Below are positions 1-11,964 of a stretch of 64,000 bases of DNA, piece by piece (the first letter of the stretch is position 1; each line of letters starts with the position of its first letter). The DNA comes from Mycteria americana (Eukaryota > Chordata > Aves > Ciconiiformes > Ciconiidae), in NCBI RefSeq assembly GCF_035582795.1, contig NC_134369.1, positions 56,296,001-56,360,000 of the forward strand, in the 5' to 3' direction. Under the pieces are notes generated by a model. That model was given only the letters and a program-made list of their open reading frames with translations. It was not told the DNA's origin and made no database searches. Position numbers and translations under genes: made by a program.

Positions 1-3000
1 AAACCAGAAGTTACTTCAGACTTGGTACAGATAACAGAATTTAACAAAAGGTTCTCAGCAATGTTCTGCATTATGTGAGAAAATCTAAATGAAAACCTTG
101 TGCACTGACAGACAAATCCAAAGTGGGCCAAGCAGAAGAACAAAAGAGTTGGATTTCCACCAATTTCAGTAAGTTCTGTACCAAGCCTGAATGACTAAGC
201 AAAGACTGTCCTTGGCTTAAGCAAGTATGGTTTACCAATCTCATCTCTGCAAAGATTTTATTAAATTTTGTTTTACTAGATGAGAATTTTAGTTAAGGAA
301 AATTTCATTTTTAATTACATATTTCTTGTAGAGTAACACTGATGCAACTTCAGGGCAAGAAAACAGATTTCAGTGGGAAACAGAATTGCAGAATTTCTAT
401 TCAGACTCTTTTCCTGACTTTTACAGGATATGAATAAGCATATCCTGTATGTTTTCTTTACAGAACCATCTTCCCATGACGCGGAAATAACAATACTTAT
501 CAAAGTGATATTACAGTAAATGCGAACCTCTATCAGAATGCTAAATTCTTAGTAACCCCAACCCAAATAATTATCTTCTTTTAGACTTGTAGTCTGTGAA
601 TGACCTAATGGGATATCAACAATCATTCCTAAACTCTAGAACTACAACCTACCACATGCTAGAAAAGCTGTGCAGATTTAATGGAAGAAATCTCATCTAA
701 CAAATGCCCGCTCCAAATGCAGGCAAGGACCAAGCTTTAAAGCTTACTTCTGTTGAACTAATCTAATTTGCTAGTTTGTAAACCAAACTGAAGTGGTTTA
801 AGTGGACCTTCATAAGTTCAGGTGACTTAGGAGTATTAGTGATTTTCACTATTTTAACTGAAAGGACAGTATAAAATCTTGTCACTTTATAATCCTTGGC
901 CTTCTAAGTGTGGCTGAAGCTGAAAAGAGATGGTAGTTGTGCAAGATTCCAGGAAGGGTGAAGCACATTCAATGCTAATGAACTCTCCCACAGCAAAATC
1001 TCTTCATGTGACTAACCCTGAACATTAAATTATCCTTACTGGAGCAGTTCCATTTCCTCCTACGTTCTCTTCCACCTGTCCCAGACAATCTCCACTGTTT
1101 ATAGCTCTGCATTTCCTTGTATGTCATTATACTAGCTGCTGCCTCAACAAGTCAAAAGGTAGAGGTTAAACAGAGTTATAAAGGCATCACATATAATATG
1201 AAACAGCAGAGTGCTGGTTTGACTAAACTATTTGATTTTCAGAAGCAACCCAAACAAAAGTAGAAGAAAAAACTAATCAGGGCATCTCTACACTGATTGA
1301 TGAATAGATCATAGAACCTCTCTCACTCTCAAGACATAACGCACTTCAGTTATGCTGACAGAAAGTTATAGCTTGGCAACACATGGAAATCCTTAGGCAT
1401 ACAATAGTGATATAGCATCAACATATTCAACCAGCAAGTGTCTGTGCTCCCACAGACATGTGGCTGGCCAGTAGGGACTTCAGAGGTATTTTTAATTAAT
1501 ACCAAAGTACCCAAAATTAGTTAAGCTTTGTAAATGCATATTATCAGCTTTTTTTGTCTCCTCTCTCCTTCCTTCCGATTCATTGACTGTTTGCTCACTA
1601 TGTCCTGTCTTAGTAAAGTAGACATTGGTGGTAAATTTAAATGGGTTAAATTCCCTACTGTGGAGGGAAACAGATCAATGTAATCAATCCCCCTTAACCT
1701 TAATCAATCAATTCCCCTCAGCCTGTTTGGGGACTGTCCCAGCCTTTTAAGGCTTTTGCTAAGGGAACTGTACCTGCTGGTAGCATAATGGTATCACCAA
1801 CATAGGCTAGAGCAGCAAAAATGTGTTTTGCTGCTAAAACTCCATTGGCTAAAGTAGGACAGTTCTGAGTAAACGGTTGGGTTTTTTGCATAGAATTAGC
1901 TGACCTGACTAGCCACCTTTGATGTTGGTCACATGCTCCTCCTGTTCCCTCCCGTACATGTAAAAAAAATAAATCTCTATAAAACCAGAATAGAAACAGT
2001 CTGCTGCTAGAATACGGAGGCATATGTGAATCTAGAGTATTTCCTGTTGATGTGTAACTGCCTCTCAAATACTGCTATTTGAGCCTTGTTTCTTCCAGAA
2101 ATATTTCTGGCATAGCTGCACCTGTAAAGCACCCTAAAAGAGACAGCTAATATAACAGAGATCTCTTGGTGGTATTATTCTTGTTGATTTAGTAGGTGAA
2201 ATGAATGCTATAAACATTTACTGGATAAATCGTCACTAAATGCAAATTACGCCTTTGTGGCCGTGACTTGGGGTGGGCAGCAGCTGCCTGCACAGAAGAA
2301 TAGAAGAGGAGAAGGTGTAGCTGTACAGCTGCTCCTGCACAACTGACCTCACATGCCAGCTCCAAAATGGACAGAGTTAATGGCATGGTTCAGACCTTTC
2401 AACCCCAGGTTAGTCTAAACCTGTTGCTACATCAGCAAATTTCTATGGAAGATCTATGCTTAAATCATTAACTCCTAGATTTTGAAAGCATGGGGATCAG
2501 AGATGGAATTCCCCTGTTTTCCTGGGATGAGCATTTTGTTTCCCAAAATGTACATTTGGGGGAAATTCTACAAGGAAAAAAAAACCCACCCCAACTTTCC
2601 TCTGCCATACAGCTGTTTACGCATTTGAGTGACACAGCTTTCAAGGAGACTGCTGGGGGGGGCAGGAGGAGTGTGGAAAAATCAAGTTGTTTTATGATAC
2701 ATACATGCATAAATAGTTCCTAAAGGGAAAAGCTTGGACTCCTGTGAAATTGGTTACTTCTGGTCTTATGACTGCTAGGTTCATGGCGAAAAAGCATGTG
2801 TAATGAACTGTCAGCTTCATTGCAAAGTGCCACTGTTCCCATTACAGGTACACTGAAATGCCATGGCCTAAAAAAGAATGAACTCTAATATATAAGCATG
2901 TCAGAAGAATACCTCTGAAATGCTAGCCATGTTTCATTCCCTTGCTTAAACATACATCAGTGAATCAGCCAAAAACTATAACTGTATTAAGAACTTAGGA

Positions 3001-3661
3001 AAGGTTTTCCCATAGCTTCAGTTACAATTTTGTAAGCACAGTGAGGAAATGTTAAATGAAGCCAAGTAGCCAAGGCATCCTTAATGTCTCTTGCCTGCAA
3101 GACTGGAGAATTTAGGACTGTCCTGGAAGAAGATACTGCTCTGGTTGGTAGGGTCCAAAACCCTGAATAAATACAGTCCCTGGCCCGTAAAGCACAGTAA
3201 GTATGAGACTAAAAAAACCAACTGAAAACAGACCCATGTATGCAAATTCAAATGCTTTTATTTTCAGCATTTTAATTTTGCCAGACTTTTTCAGCTATTT
3301 TTCTCAAGTACGTACTCCACCTTTAGTAAGACTGTGTTTCATACCAGGCTTTCCCATTGACTACGTCTTTTTGAGTATCCAGAAAGTCTGTCTCTTTCTG
3401 ATCTGTTTGTGACACCAGCTTTAGGTTTGAGTTAGCTGGTGCGATCATCTCCCAGGAGAGGCAGAAGTATATACAAAATTCTATTTCTTTTAAGGAGAAC
3501 TGGTTTGTTGGCTCATTCTCTAAATCTACCAGTAGCATTTAGTGCTGTATTTGCTCACGTATGTCACTAAGCTTTCCAGGGATATATCATCTAGCTCTTT
3601 GCATAGTAGAGAGCTGAGCCACCTTCCCAGGGAATGGGGGAAGTACTCTTTCTAATATACA

Positions 3662-3724
3662 TTATGAGTGTTTAGCTGCATTTAGGGAATAGCACCCAGT
3701 CTGGTAATAAAAAAGATGCTACAG
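3662..3724 (+). repeat. Short dispersed repeat, copy 1
   Basis: This segment, starting ttatgagtg and ending near taataaaaaa, closely resembles bases 4561-4613 (shared ggaatagca, ccagtc and gtaataaaaaa blocks, with scattered substitutions). Flanks on either side do not align by eye. It is either an old local duplication or two copies of an unrecognised dispersed repeat. Confidence 0.6.
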
Positions 3725-4560
3725 AGAAGTCAGAATAACTGCTGAGGAGCAGAGAGGAGCACATCGATAGTCCCTCCACAGCCCAAGCAACTCTAATCAA
3801 AAACACTAAGACATGGATAAAAACACCAAAGAACTGAGAAGCCACAAGCATAAGGCAATATACAAGCTAGCTTTGCAATGACAGTAAGCCTATCACATTG
3901 GGCTGTATACTATTGAAAACACTTAAAATTTATTTTAGGAACTTGATGAGATAAATGGGTAAGAAGTTTAGATCTTCCTGATTAGGAAACAGTCCCAGTT
4001 CAGGCATCACAGAGGAAACAAGTGCCTGCAAGGTGTGAATCTCACTCATAGATAAGTGCAAATGGTGGGTTTTTTCCTTATCTTGTCTACATTTGAGGTT
4101 TGCACCACTGATAGTGGATCCTGACCACTGACAGATGAATTACAAGTCTTAGAAGGAGTTTCAGATGCCTTGAGGTTACAGGTGCAAACTCAGTGTTTAC
4201 AGGGTCTGCGCAGTCTTTACAAACTGACTGTTCATGGGGTGTGTACAGCATACAATGATGGACTATTTTTCCCACAAATTTTCATGTCTGAAATTAGAGA
4301 CCTTTTGGAGGCTGTAATATTATTCTTTTACGGTTGCTTAGTCAGATGAACACATCCTGCTGTCGGGTGTGTTGTAGAAGGCAACAGAGTATGTTTTGAC
4401 TGTGTTGTGCGCAGACAGCATGCAAAACAACTGGAGCTCACAAAATATAAATGTAATACAAACATGCAACATCATGTATTAACTGTACCCTGAACAGCTG
4501 AACTGAGCTGAATTGAAACCCAGAGATGTGTCAGCTGAGGTCTCAAATTACACAGGGATA

Positions 4561-4613
4561 TTATGAGTGCTTAGTTGCATGTACGGAATAGCAACCAGTC
4601 CAGTAATAAAAAA
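4561..4613 (+). repeat. Short dispersed repeat, copy 2
   Basis: Second copy of the segment at 3662-3724, about 900 bp away and in the same orientation. The two copies differ by roughly ten substitutions and no obvious large indel over about 53 bp. Confidence 0.6.
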
Positions 4614-5533
4614 CAGTCACACCGAGGAACTACTTACAGGACGACTCACATCTACAAATGCACTTGTACACAGGTTAGATCAGAGAAGTTCGGAGGAAGA
4701 AAGGTGATGGCAGAAGGACAGTGAATTAGAGTACAACACGTTTTCTTTTGCAGTTTCTCCCTTGGAAAGCAAAGAATTACACAAATCTGCAGTCCTGGAG
4801 CACTGCTTTGCTTTCTGACAGTACAGTTATTATTCTACTGAAAAATAACATGCGTTTCTCTGTGTGTTCACTATGGAATGACTTTCATGATGGATGAAGC
4901 ACAGAACTGGAAGTCCAAGTCCTATTCCTGGTTACACTGCAAGTGACTTGAGCAAATAATTAAAATACTTACAGTGCTTTTGCTTCCATTGCTGGAAGGT
5001 AGGGAGTACTAACACATGCAAAGACATGGTGATCAGTCTGCATAATGTTTCCAAAAATCTGTTATAACTCTTGAGATTTCTGTAGTACCTTTCCTCCTCT
5101 GTACAACTCACCTAGAAGTCTGTGGTTCAGCTGGTTTTGCTGGGACGGATTTTCCCCAATTTTTTGATACCCAAGGCACCCTTCTCTGGATTACACTTTG
5201 TGGAACACACAGAGTGGATGTTCCATGACTAACTGCTGGGTCTGTCTCACAGTATGCCCTCCCACCATGGGTGCTCACTCCTGCCAGGCCCTTAGGGTTG
5301 GCCACAAAAGGCTGCTAGGCAAGACAGCACAGGCTGCTGATGCAATGCATCTTCTGGGAATTGATTCTTTTCGTAACAAGTTAGAGGCACGGTATCTTGC
5401 ACAAGACAAGTAAGTACGAGCTTAGCCCCATTCTGAAAGATCCTTTGCACAGACTCTTTTATTCTATGATGCTGATTTCATGACTTCAATAGGATTATTA
5501 GTGGTGTTCTAATTTTCTTTTTTTCCAAATGTT

Positions 5534-5585
5534 AATACTGTACCTGAACCAAGCGATTAAATACTGTACCTGAACCAAGAGATTA
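5534..5585 (+). repeat. 26-bp tandem duplication
   Basis: Two adjacent 26-bp units, 5534-5559 and 5560-5585, each starting aatactgtacctgaaccaag. They differ at one base (gcgatta against gagatta), so the duplication is recent or well preserved. Confidence 0.9.
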
Positions 5586-7722
5586 AAACACAGAAACTTC
5601 TAGGACTGAAAATCAGAACAATCTGACATTGCAGATACTTTGCAGTTAGGTGGTGTTATCTTCAAAATGAAGGTATTTAAAGAAATCCCATTCTCATTTT
5701 TCTAACCTTGAAAAGCAATTACTTAATAACTGTCTGCAAAGCATGACCACACCCAAAAGTTAATTTCCTTCTGTGAAACTGGCATGTTCAAAAGACTTGT
5801 TGTTGGACACAAATATGTAAGCATGCATCTTGTGTTCTTCGTAACTCCATTATACCTGGCAGATATACTTGCCATTGAAGGCTCACTGACAGAAAGGTTA
5901 AAAACTCTATGCCTGGGCAACTGTAGAAAAGTAATTCTCATCAGCCACAGCTTCAAAAATGTAATTTTATCTAAAGAATGAACATTGCGGTATTAACTCC
6001 TCCTAGAGTGGAGGGGAGCCAGCGAGACTGGTTATACAGCGATAGCAACAACCAGAGCACAATTCAGTAATTATACTTAGACACCCCAGGGCGGGCAGTG
6101 ATCAAGTATAACACTAGCATTTTTATAATGGTTTTCTGATTTCAACTTTTAAAAACCTCTTTTTTCAGATTTAATTGGAAATAGGAACGGTTTATATTAA
6201 GGCTGTAATATCCCAACTATGGTTATCAGACGATAGCTACAGTGCAAGGAGCAGGCAAAATCCCTAAAACCAGTTTGCCAAAGTGCTGAGCTAGCATTCG
6301 CCAGCAACAGGTTCTTCTTGAGATGCAACAGGGTTGTCAGGCTGGTTCATTTCGTTTTAAGCTCCTCACTGTGCTGAAAGTTACAAACCCATTGTGAGCT
6401 GAGGGGGAGGAGAAACAAACATAAAACCCAGCCTGCCCAACACAGGGAAGGCTTGTTTCTTCCTCAATCAACACAAATAGAGGACAAAGCCTCTCGAGAT
6501 TTAACAAGCAGTTACATTAAAAATAATAAATATTTTAAAAGCTTCAGTGTTCAGCAAATCAGCTTAATATATGTACCCAGTACATTTAATACAGTTTAAC
6601 TTTTTAAATGCTGGTTTTGTACACTAGTGTTTCAATCTCTGTTCGAGTTCACCTTAACCAACAATAGTTTAGTAAACTATTTTTCTAACATTTAGACATA
6701 TATAAACGTATACATAAATCAGAATTAAATGCACCATGTTCTCCAGGAAAGCAAGAGGTAGTTCCAAGTTTAGAGCAAAGACTGCGTGTAAGTGTAGATT
6801 AATCTGTTTAAGGGATTGCCCAAGAATTCCCCAAAGGGAAAAACTGCCGTAGTCTCCTGACTGCTGATTATAAGTCTTGAACTTAATCAGAGTTAAGTCA
6901 CTTGGATTTAATCCTGTCCATCCTGACACTCACACTCAGACCACAATTCCACAACACACGGGCTTTGACAGCAGTGTCAAACTCAGGAGTTCCTGTTCCC
7001 TTTTCCTCTCTTTCTGCCATTCACCCTGATCCCTGCACCCCAGTGCTCCGCATCCTTGTTGTGCCAACACAACTCTGAGGCCATGCTGCCGAACACAGTG
7101 AGCAAACTGATTCAGGTTAAAAAGAACCCCTTTCTGCATGTCCTCCACCGCACAAAAACACACTGTGCATTTGCAGGCTTCGCAGATTTTTTACCTGGCA
7201 AAAAGAAAGAGAGCTTTTTCATAACATAAGGAAAAGAGGAAAACAAATGGAAAGAAACATGCAAGTGTCTCAAAATTAGGTTTAATTCAAGACATCATTT
7301 GTCCACCTGCAAGCTGGGGTCAGATCCTCTAGCCTAGTAGTAGAATATTTAGCCTAAATGATACGGGTCTCCCAGGATGCAGAAGCGTGATTAGAAGAAT
7401 ATTGCTCCTCCTACTAATGACAGCTTTTCAAAAGATGAAAGACTGGACAAAGTTGTAAACAAAAAAAAATTCGAATAGTAAAAGGAACACTGGAGGGGAA
7501 TTCTTGGGGTGAGAATGACAAGAATTAAGACCAGGCTGTGAGTGAATCTTGTGGCTGTTTGTTTTGAATACTTCACACACTCCTGGAAGTCTACAAGTGG
7601 AAGCACTTGCCCAAATGGCAGAAGAGCTGAACTAGTCTAGGCAGCTATCATCTCCCCGAGTCCCAGAGCAGGCATTTTCTGGAGTGAGGCCAGCATCAGC
7701 ATGTGGGACCAGTGGTCCTTAC

Positions 7723-7876
7723 CTGGTGTCGATAGTTGTACCAGCCGTTCGAACCTGCAACAATCACCACCCAGTGCTTGCCTCCATCTTCAGGTTCTTC
7801 CATGGGGAATGTGCTGATGCCCAGCACACAGCCCAGCAGCACAACTGCTTTCAACATCATCTCTCTTCTTTATTTA
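7723..7876 (-). CDS. LGMN: LGMN (legumain) first coding exon
   Basis: Legumain is a caspase-fold (clan CD, C13) cysteine protease of lysosomes that cleaves after asparagine. On the minus strand the coding part runs from an ATG at 7860-7858 (a second in-frame ATG follows directly) to 7723, exactly 46 codons. Residues 1 to about 17 form a hydrophobic signal peptide ([13 protein letters not shown]). [19 protein letters not shown] and NYRHQ follow, the strongly conserved start of the mature legumain domain, with the Asn42, Arg44 and His45 positions of the human enzyme at the same numbering. The exon ends CAG and is followed by a GTAAGG donor (plus-strand ac at 7721-7722). The upstream boundary at about 7876 (gtggag before the exon) is the best acceptor I see, but it is approximate. 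The catalytic His and Cys are encoded by later exons, not in this window. Confidence 0.95.
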
Positions 7877-8875
7877 CTCCACAAATGGAAGGAAGAAAAA
7901 TCCCTAATGAAGAAGTTTGAGAGAAGTAGATCAGAGGACATCAGTCAAAAATAAACACAAAATGAAGATCAGCAGTATCACAACTAGAAGCTTTTCCTGC
8001 TTGTGGGGAGTTTTTGTGTTTGACAGGCCATTCAACCCACAGTACAATTTCTGGTCATATCGTCCTTTAGCACCAAGCTGCTACTAGTTACAACAGTTTT
8101 CTGTCAGCTTTCAAATCTGACTGAAAGCAATTCTGAATAGGACAGCCAAGTCTTTCAGCTCCCTCTGGTTGTTTTGTTCTTTAATAGCTGGTAATGAATA
8201 AGCCTCAAATACAGATCAAGCCTCACTATTAAGTATTTCACAGATAAAATTTTTTCAGATTAATGCTATTCTCTTGGTCTCTGCTTATGCAGTTCAGTGG
8301 TTTCCAGTCACTGGCAATCAGCCCGTTATTAATGAGTCAAATCCTGGGTGACATAGGCACAAGAATGCATAGACATGGAGAATTGCTTGGGAGTTGGAAG
8401 GTCAGAGTACCACAAAAGTGCCCTGTGCCTGCAAAGCCAGAAAGGGTGGAGAGAGGCCGTGCTGCTGTTCTGCACAAGATACAGCCCTAACTGCTGGGGC
8501 TGCGGGGAAGTGCAGCTGTGAGAGCCTCATGCTATTTGTGCAACCTCTTATGCTAGTGGAGAGCAAATGTGAACCGGTACCACATGAAAGAGTAGCATTT
8601 TCGTCTCTTTTGCACAATGGTTAAGTGTTTGCACAAGGTGCACAGTGAGAGAACTGGGTCTGAGCCTGTGGATGTCAAATTCAGAAAGGCAGAGCCAGAG
8701 AGGAGGTTTGAGCCCATGCAGAAATGGCTCTTTCTGCTTTCTTGAGAGGACTAGAAGTAGTGTTCCCACTAGTAATCTTCCTGAACACCTTGATTGTCTG
8801 ATAAAGTGTTTGCTATAAAAGCAAACAATCTGGCCATATCGTATCAAAGACTTGCTTTGGGTTTTGTTTTCTTTT

Positions 8876-8913
8876 GGGGGGCGGGGGGGGGTGTGTGTGA
8901 GGTGGGGGGAGGG
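8876..8913 (+). repeat. G-rich run with GT repeats
   Basis: Several runs of 4 to 9 G separated by short spacers (c, tgtgtgtga, t, a). The run pattern fits a G-quadruplex on the plus strand. It lies in LGMN intron 1. Confidence 0.8.
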
Positions 8914-9436
8914 TTATGTACATTGCTCACAGTCTCAGGTCTGCTGCATCCAATGTGTCCTCATAAAGCAAACTCCCTTGAAGAACTGCACGCTCTTGGC
9001 ACACACACAAAAATTACATACTTCTTCATACACTGAGAGATGGGATTTTACACTGGTCTACTTACAAAAGAGAGATTCTGGAGGTCGATCATTGCTGGTA
9101 TGTAAGAGGTGTTGTAGTAAGAGGTGGAATAGCCTACTTTAGCATAGTTTTCTCTGGAATAAAAGCTGGAAACTCCCAAACCATGCAATATGGTCACAAG
9201 GCACAATGTCAAAGCTACTACTAAACCAAATAACTAAACAGTATCTGTCAGCCTCAGTTCCCCACAGCCAAAACCATCCATCTGCAGTCACTCAAATGAG
9301 GCTGAAACAGAGAAGTAGCCAGCTCACCTCCAAAGCAGCTGTGTACAGTGAAGATTGCTAACGTAACATGTAGTATCGGTCTTTCCAAGACTGGATCTTC
9401 TGGTCACTAAGATTAAGTCTTGCAGGCAGTGACTGC

Positions 9437-9480
9437 AATATATATTATATATATATTTGAATATATATTATATATATTTT
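9437..9480 (+). repeat. AT-rich palindromic tract
   Basis: Alternating AT sequence made of two copies of atatattatatatatattt-like units separated by gaa. It is largely self-complementary, so it could form a cruciform and is probably length-variable. Confidence 0.85.
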
Positions 9481-11409
9481 TGGAAGGTTTTTGGTTTTTT
9501 TCTTTTTAATGGAGCTAGCACAAAGTAAAGGAAGTCATGTTAGCATATCAGCTCCTATAGGCAGAGCTGTTACCGCACAGAAAAACTCCAGAACAGAAAG
9601 GAAAAGACAGAACCAAACGTTAAGTGCTATGACACCACTTCTTCCAAAAACTCGTTTGAATCTAGGAAACTTATCTTTCAGGAATAAGCTACTCCTGTCA
9701 CTGCCTGCAGGTGTTAGATTTGGGACTGAGAACAATACACGATAATTTAACAATTTAGGGTTTCTTGAATTATTAGCTACTTCAGCAGTTAAGCAGATAT
9801 AAAGGAATAAGCAGAATTTTTCTGCAGTCTGATAGACAGTTATAATCTCTCTTGTTGAGCTGGAACTGTAAATTCTTGTCATTGATGTCACCAGTGACAT
9901 GTGGCCTTGTATGGCAACTCTGCCTTGTCTATCTTGTCACTTCTTCAGATGATTAAGACAAATAACACACTAACAACTGTGTTGAAGATATACTGCATTT
10001 ACAGCATCCACAAAACCAGCCTATTCTGTTGCCTACAGCACAGCTAAGATTCAGACCAAGTTGTTTAAAACTTTTGTAAAGTGCCACAATACACCATGGG
10101 CCAACAAGCCCATTCATTCCCAATATTCAGTTTCAGGTATCTCTAACTCCTGAAATATTAGACAAGAAAAGAAAATCAATATATTTTAGACAATCTACTC
10201 AGAAATCTTAACTGAGTTTGACTTACTGGAATATGGAGACAAATTTCATGCAAACAGATCCCTCAGAGCTCAGTATCTGTTTCACGAGAAGAAACTTTCT
10301 TCCATGTTCATTAAAGCATAACTTTTCATTTCCCCAACTAAAAACATTACTTATATTTACATGAAAAACACAAAGAGAAAATAAATGGTTCAAATGATTG
10401 CTGAAGGGCTGGAGATCCTTTCACATGATGCTTAGCTCTTAGAGAAGTAAATCATTAATTCGAATCCAGGACATATCAATAGAAGCTGTGTTGCTGCCAG
10501 CTGTTCACTGGGCCATATGACACGATGGCTAATGTCAAGGCAGAACCTAGCAGACAGGCATCCATCACAGGAAACAGTCACTGCCACTGGCTCTCAGTTA
10601 CTGATATACCATGCAACGGAGACTGAAGTAGCTTCAGAAAAAATACGCTACGGAGTGCTAAGTCCTGAATTGGAAACAGTTTGATGGGACTGTCTTTCCT
10701 GACGAGTTCACACTCCAGACTATACTAACACAGATCTATAGCTCTCAGGATCCCAGCCAGTACCTCTGCACAGGGCCGCGCTGTGTGGGACACATGTACG
10801 AGATACCAGACCTTCATTCTGCCTGCAAACAGGCTCACAACAGAAAAACCCAAGGCCAGATCAGGAACGAAGACTTAAGTTATCAAGCCCCTCAGGCAGT
10901 CCCTCCATGAGGAATTCAACAGTCTCCCATGTGGTACGCAGATATCCAGATCCTCAGGTTTCTCACCTCTGCTGAGACAAAGTTGTGAAGGATGCAGAAG
11001 GCCCAGGGGGAAAAAAAAAAACCGAACAAAAAACCCCACAAAAAACACCAACCAACAAAAACACCAAGAAACATTTGCATTGTATTAGAAAACCACATAC
11101 GTTTTGTTATGGGTTATTTAGAATAGAAAAAAACACCTCTTTTATACTAATTAATGACATATAATCCCACTTATCTGTCTTTTCCTATACTATAATTAAA
11201 TCCAATTAACACCAGAAAGAAGGGGAAAAAAACCTAGACATACCACAATGCACTAAGCAGCCATGATTAATAAATGTTCAGCTCCCCAAGGTTCTCTGAG
11301 CAGCATTTAAAATAGGTTTAACCATTAAACACATGTGCAGTGGGAATAGGTCCTTCATTGCTTGTTTCCAACTACTAAAAAAAACCCCAAAGAAACAAAC
11401 AAAACCCCT

Positions 11410-11964
11410 TGTCCTGGTTTCGGCTGGGATAGTTAATTTTCTTCCTAGTAGCTAATACAGTGCTGTGTTTTGGATTTAGTGTGAGAATAATGTTGATAAC
11501 ACACTGATGTTTTAGTTGTTGCTAAGTAGCGCTTATACTAAATGAAGGACTTCTCAGCTTCCCATGCTCTGCCAGGTGCACAAGAAACTGGGAGGGGGCA
11601 CAGCCAAACTGGCCAAAGGGCTATTCCATACCATATGACGTCATGCTCAGTATATAAGCTGGGGGGAGTTGCGGGGGGAGCAGCAATTGCTGCTCAGGGA
11701 TGGGCTGGGCATCAGGTGGTGAGCGGTTGCATCACTTGGTTTTTTTGTTTTTCCCTGGGTTTAGTTCCTCTCTCTCATCGTTTCCCTTTTCATTACAATA
11801 TTATTATTATTATTATTTTATTTCAATTATTAAACTGTTCTTATCTCAGCCCACGAGTTTCCTTACTTGTGCTTTTCTGATTCTCTCCCCCATCCCACTG
11901 GGAGGAGGGAGGTGAGCTAGCAGCTGCGTGGTGCTTAGTTGCCGACTGGGGTTAAATTGCAACA
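11410..11964 (+). mobile_element. Solo LTR of an avian endogenous retrovirus (ERVL-like)
   Basis: The element runs from TGTCCTGGTTTCGGCTGGG to TGCAACA, so it has TG...CA ends, and is 555 bp long. It contains a CRE-like palindrome TGACGTCA (11637-11644), a TATA box TATATAAG (11651-11658), an ATT microsatellite (about 11800-11818) and an ATTAAA poly(A) signal (11829-11834). All these lie on the plus strand in the order expected of U3 then R. The flanking 5 bases are cccct on the left and ccccc on the right, compatible with a 5-bp target duplication with one mismatch. I recognise it as a widespread bird LTR type. No retroviral coding sequence flanks it, so it is a solo LTR. An open frame at 11542-11880 lies inside it and is not a gene. 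It is antisense to LGMN, in intron 1. Confidence 0.88.

Larger units (their letters stand above)
1..7722 (-). other. LGMN: LGMN intron 2 (partial; left edge of window)
   Basis: This stretch lies downstream, on the minus strand, of the first LGMN coding exon and is read as intron 2. I looked on the minus strand for the next legumain exon (the segment expected after the NYRHQ motif, with a CHAYQI-type motif) and for later exons (the TDHG and EACESG catalytic motifs) and did not find them. It is AT-rich and non-coding, with a 26-bp tandem duplication at 5534-5585 and a pair of similar 50-60 bp segments at 3662 and 4561. An unassigned open frame lies at 1718-2068 on the minus strand. Confidence 0.6.

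Noticed and set aside
7684..7954. Two plus-strand open frames over the LGMN exon
   Set aside because: Antisense shadow. The minus strand encodes the recognised legumain N-terminus with a splice donor.
9535..9900. 121-codon minus-strand open frame in LGMN intron 1
   Set aside because: No family similarity, no conserved splice borders, and composition like the surrounding intron.
11542..11915. Two overlapping open frames, 112 and 71 codons
   Set aside because: They lie inside the solo LTR, which is regulatory sequence and encodes no protein.
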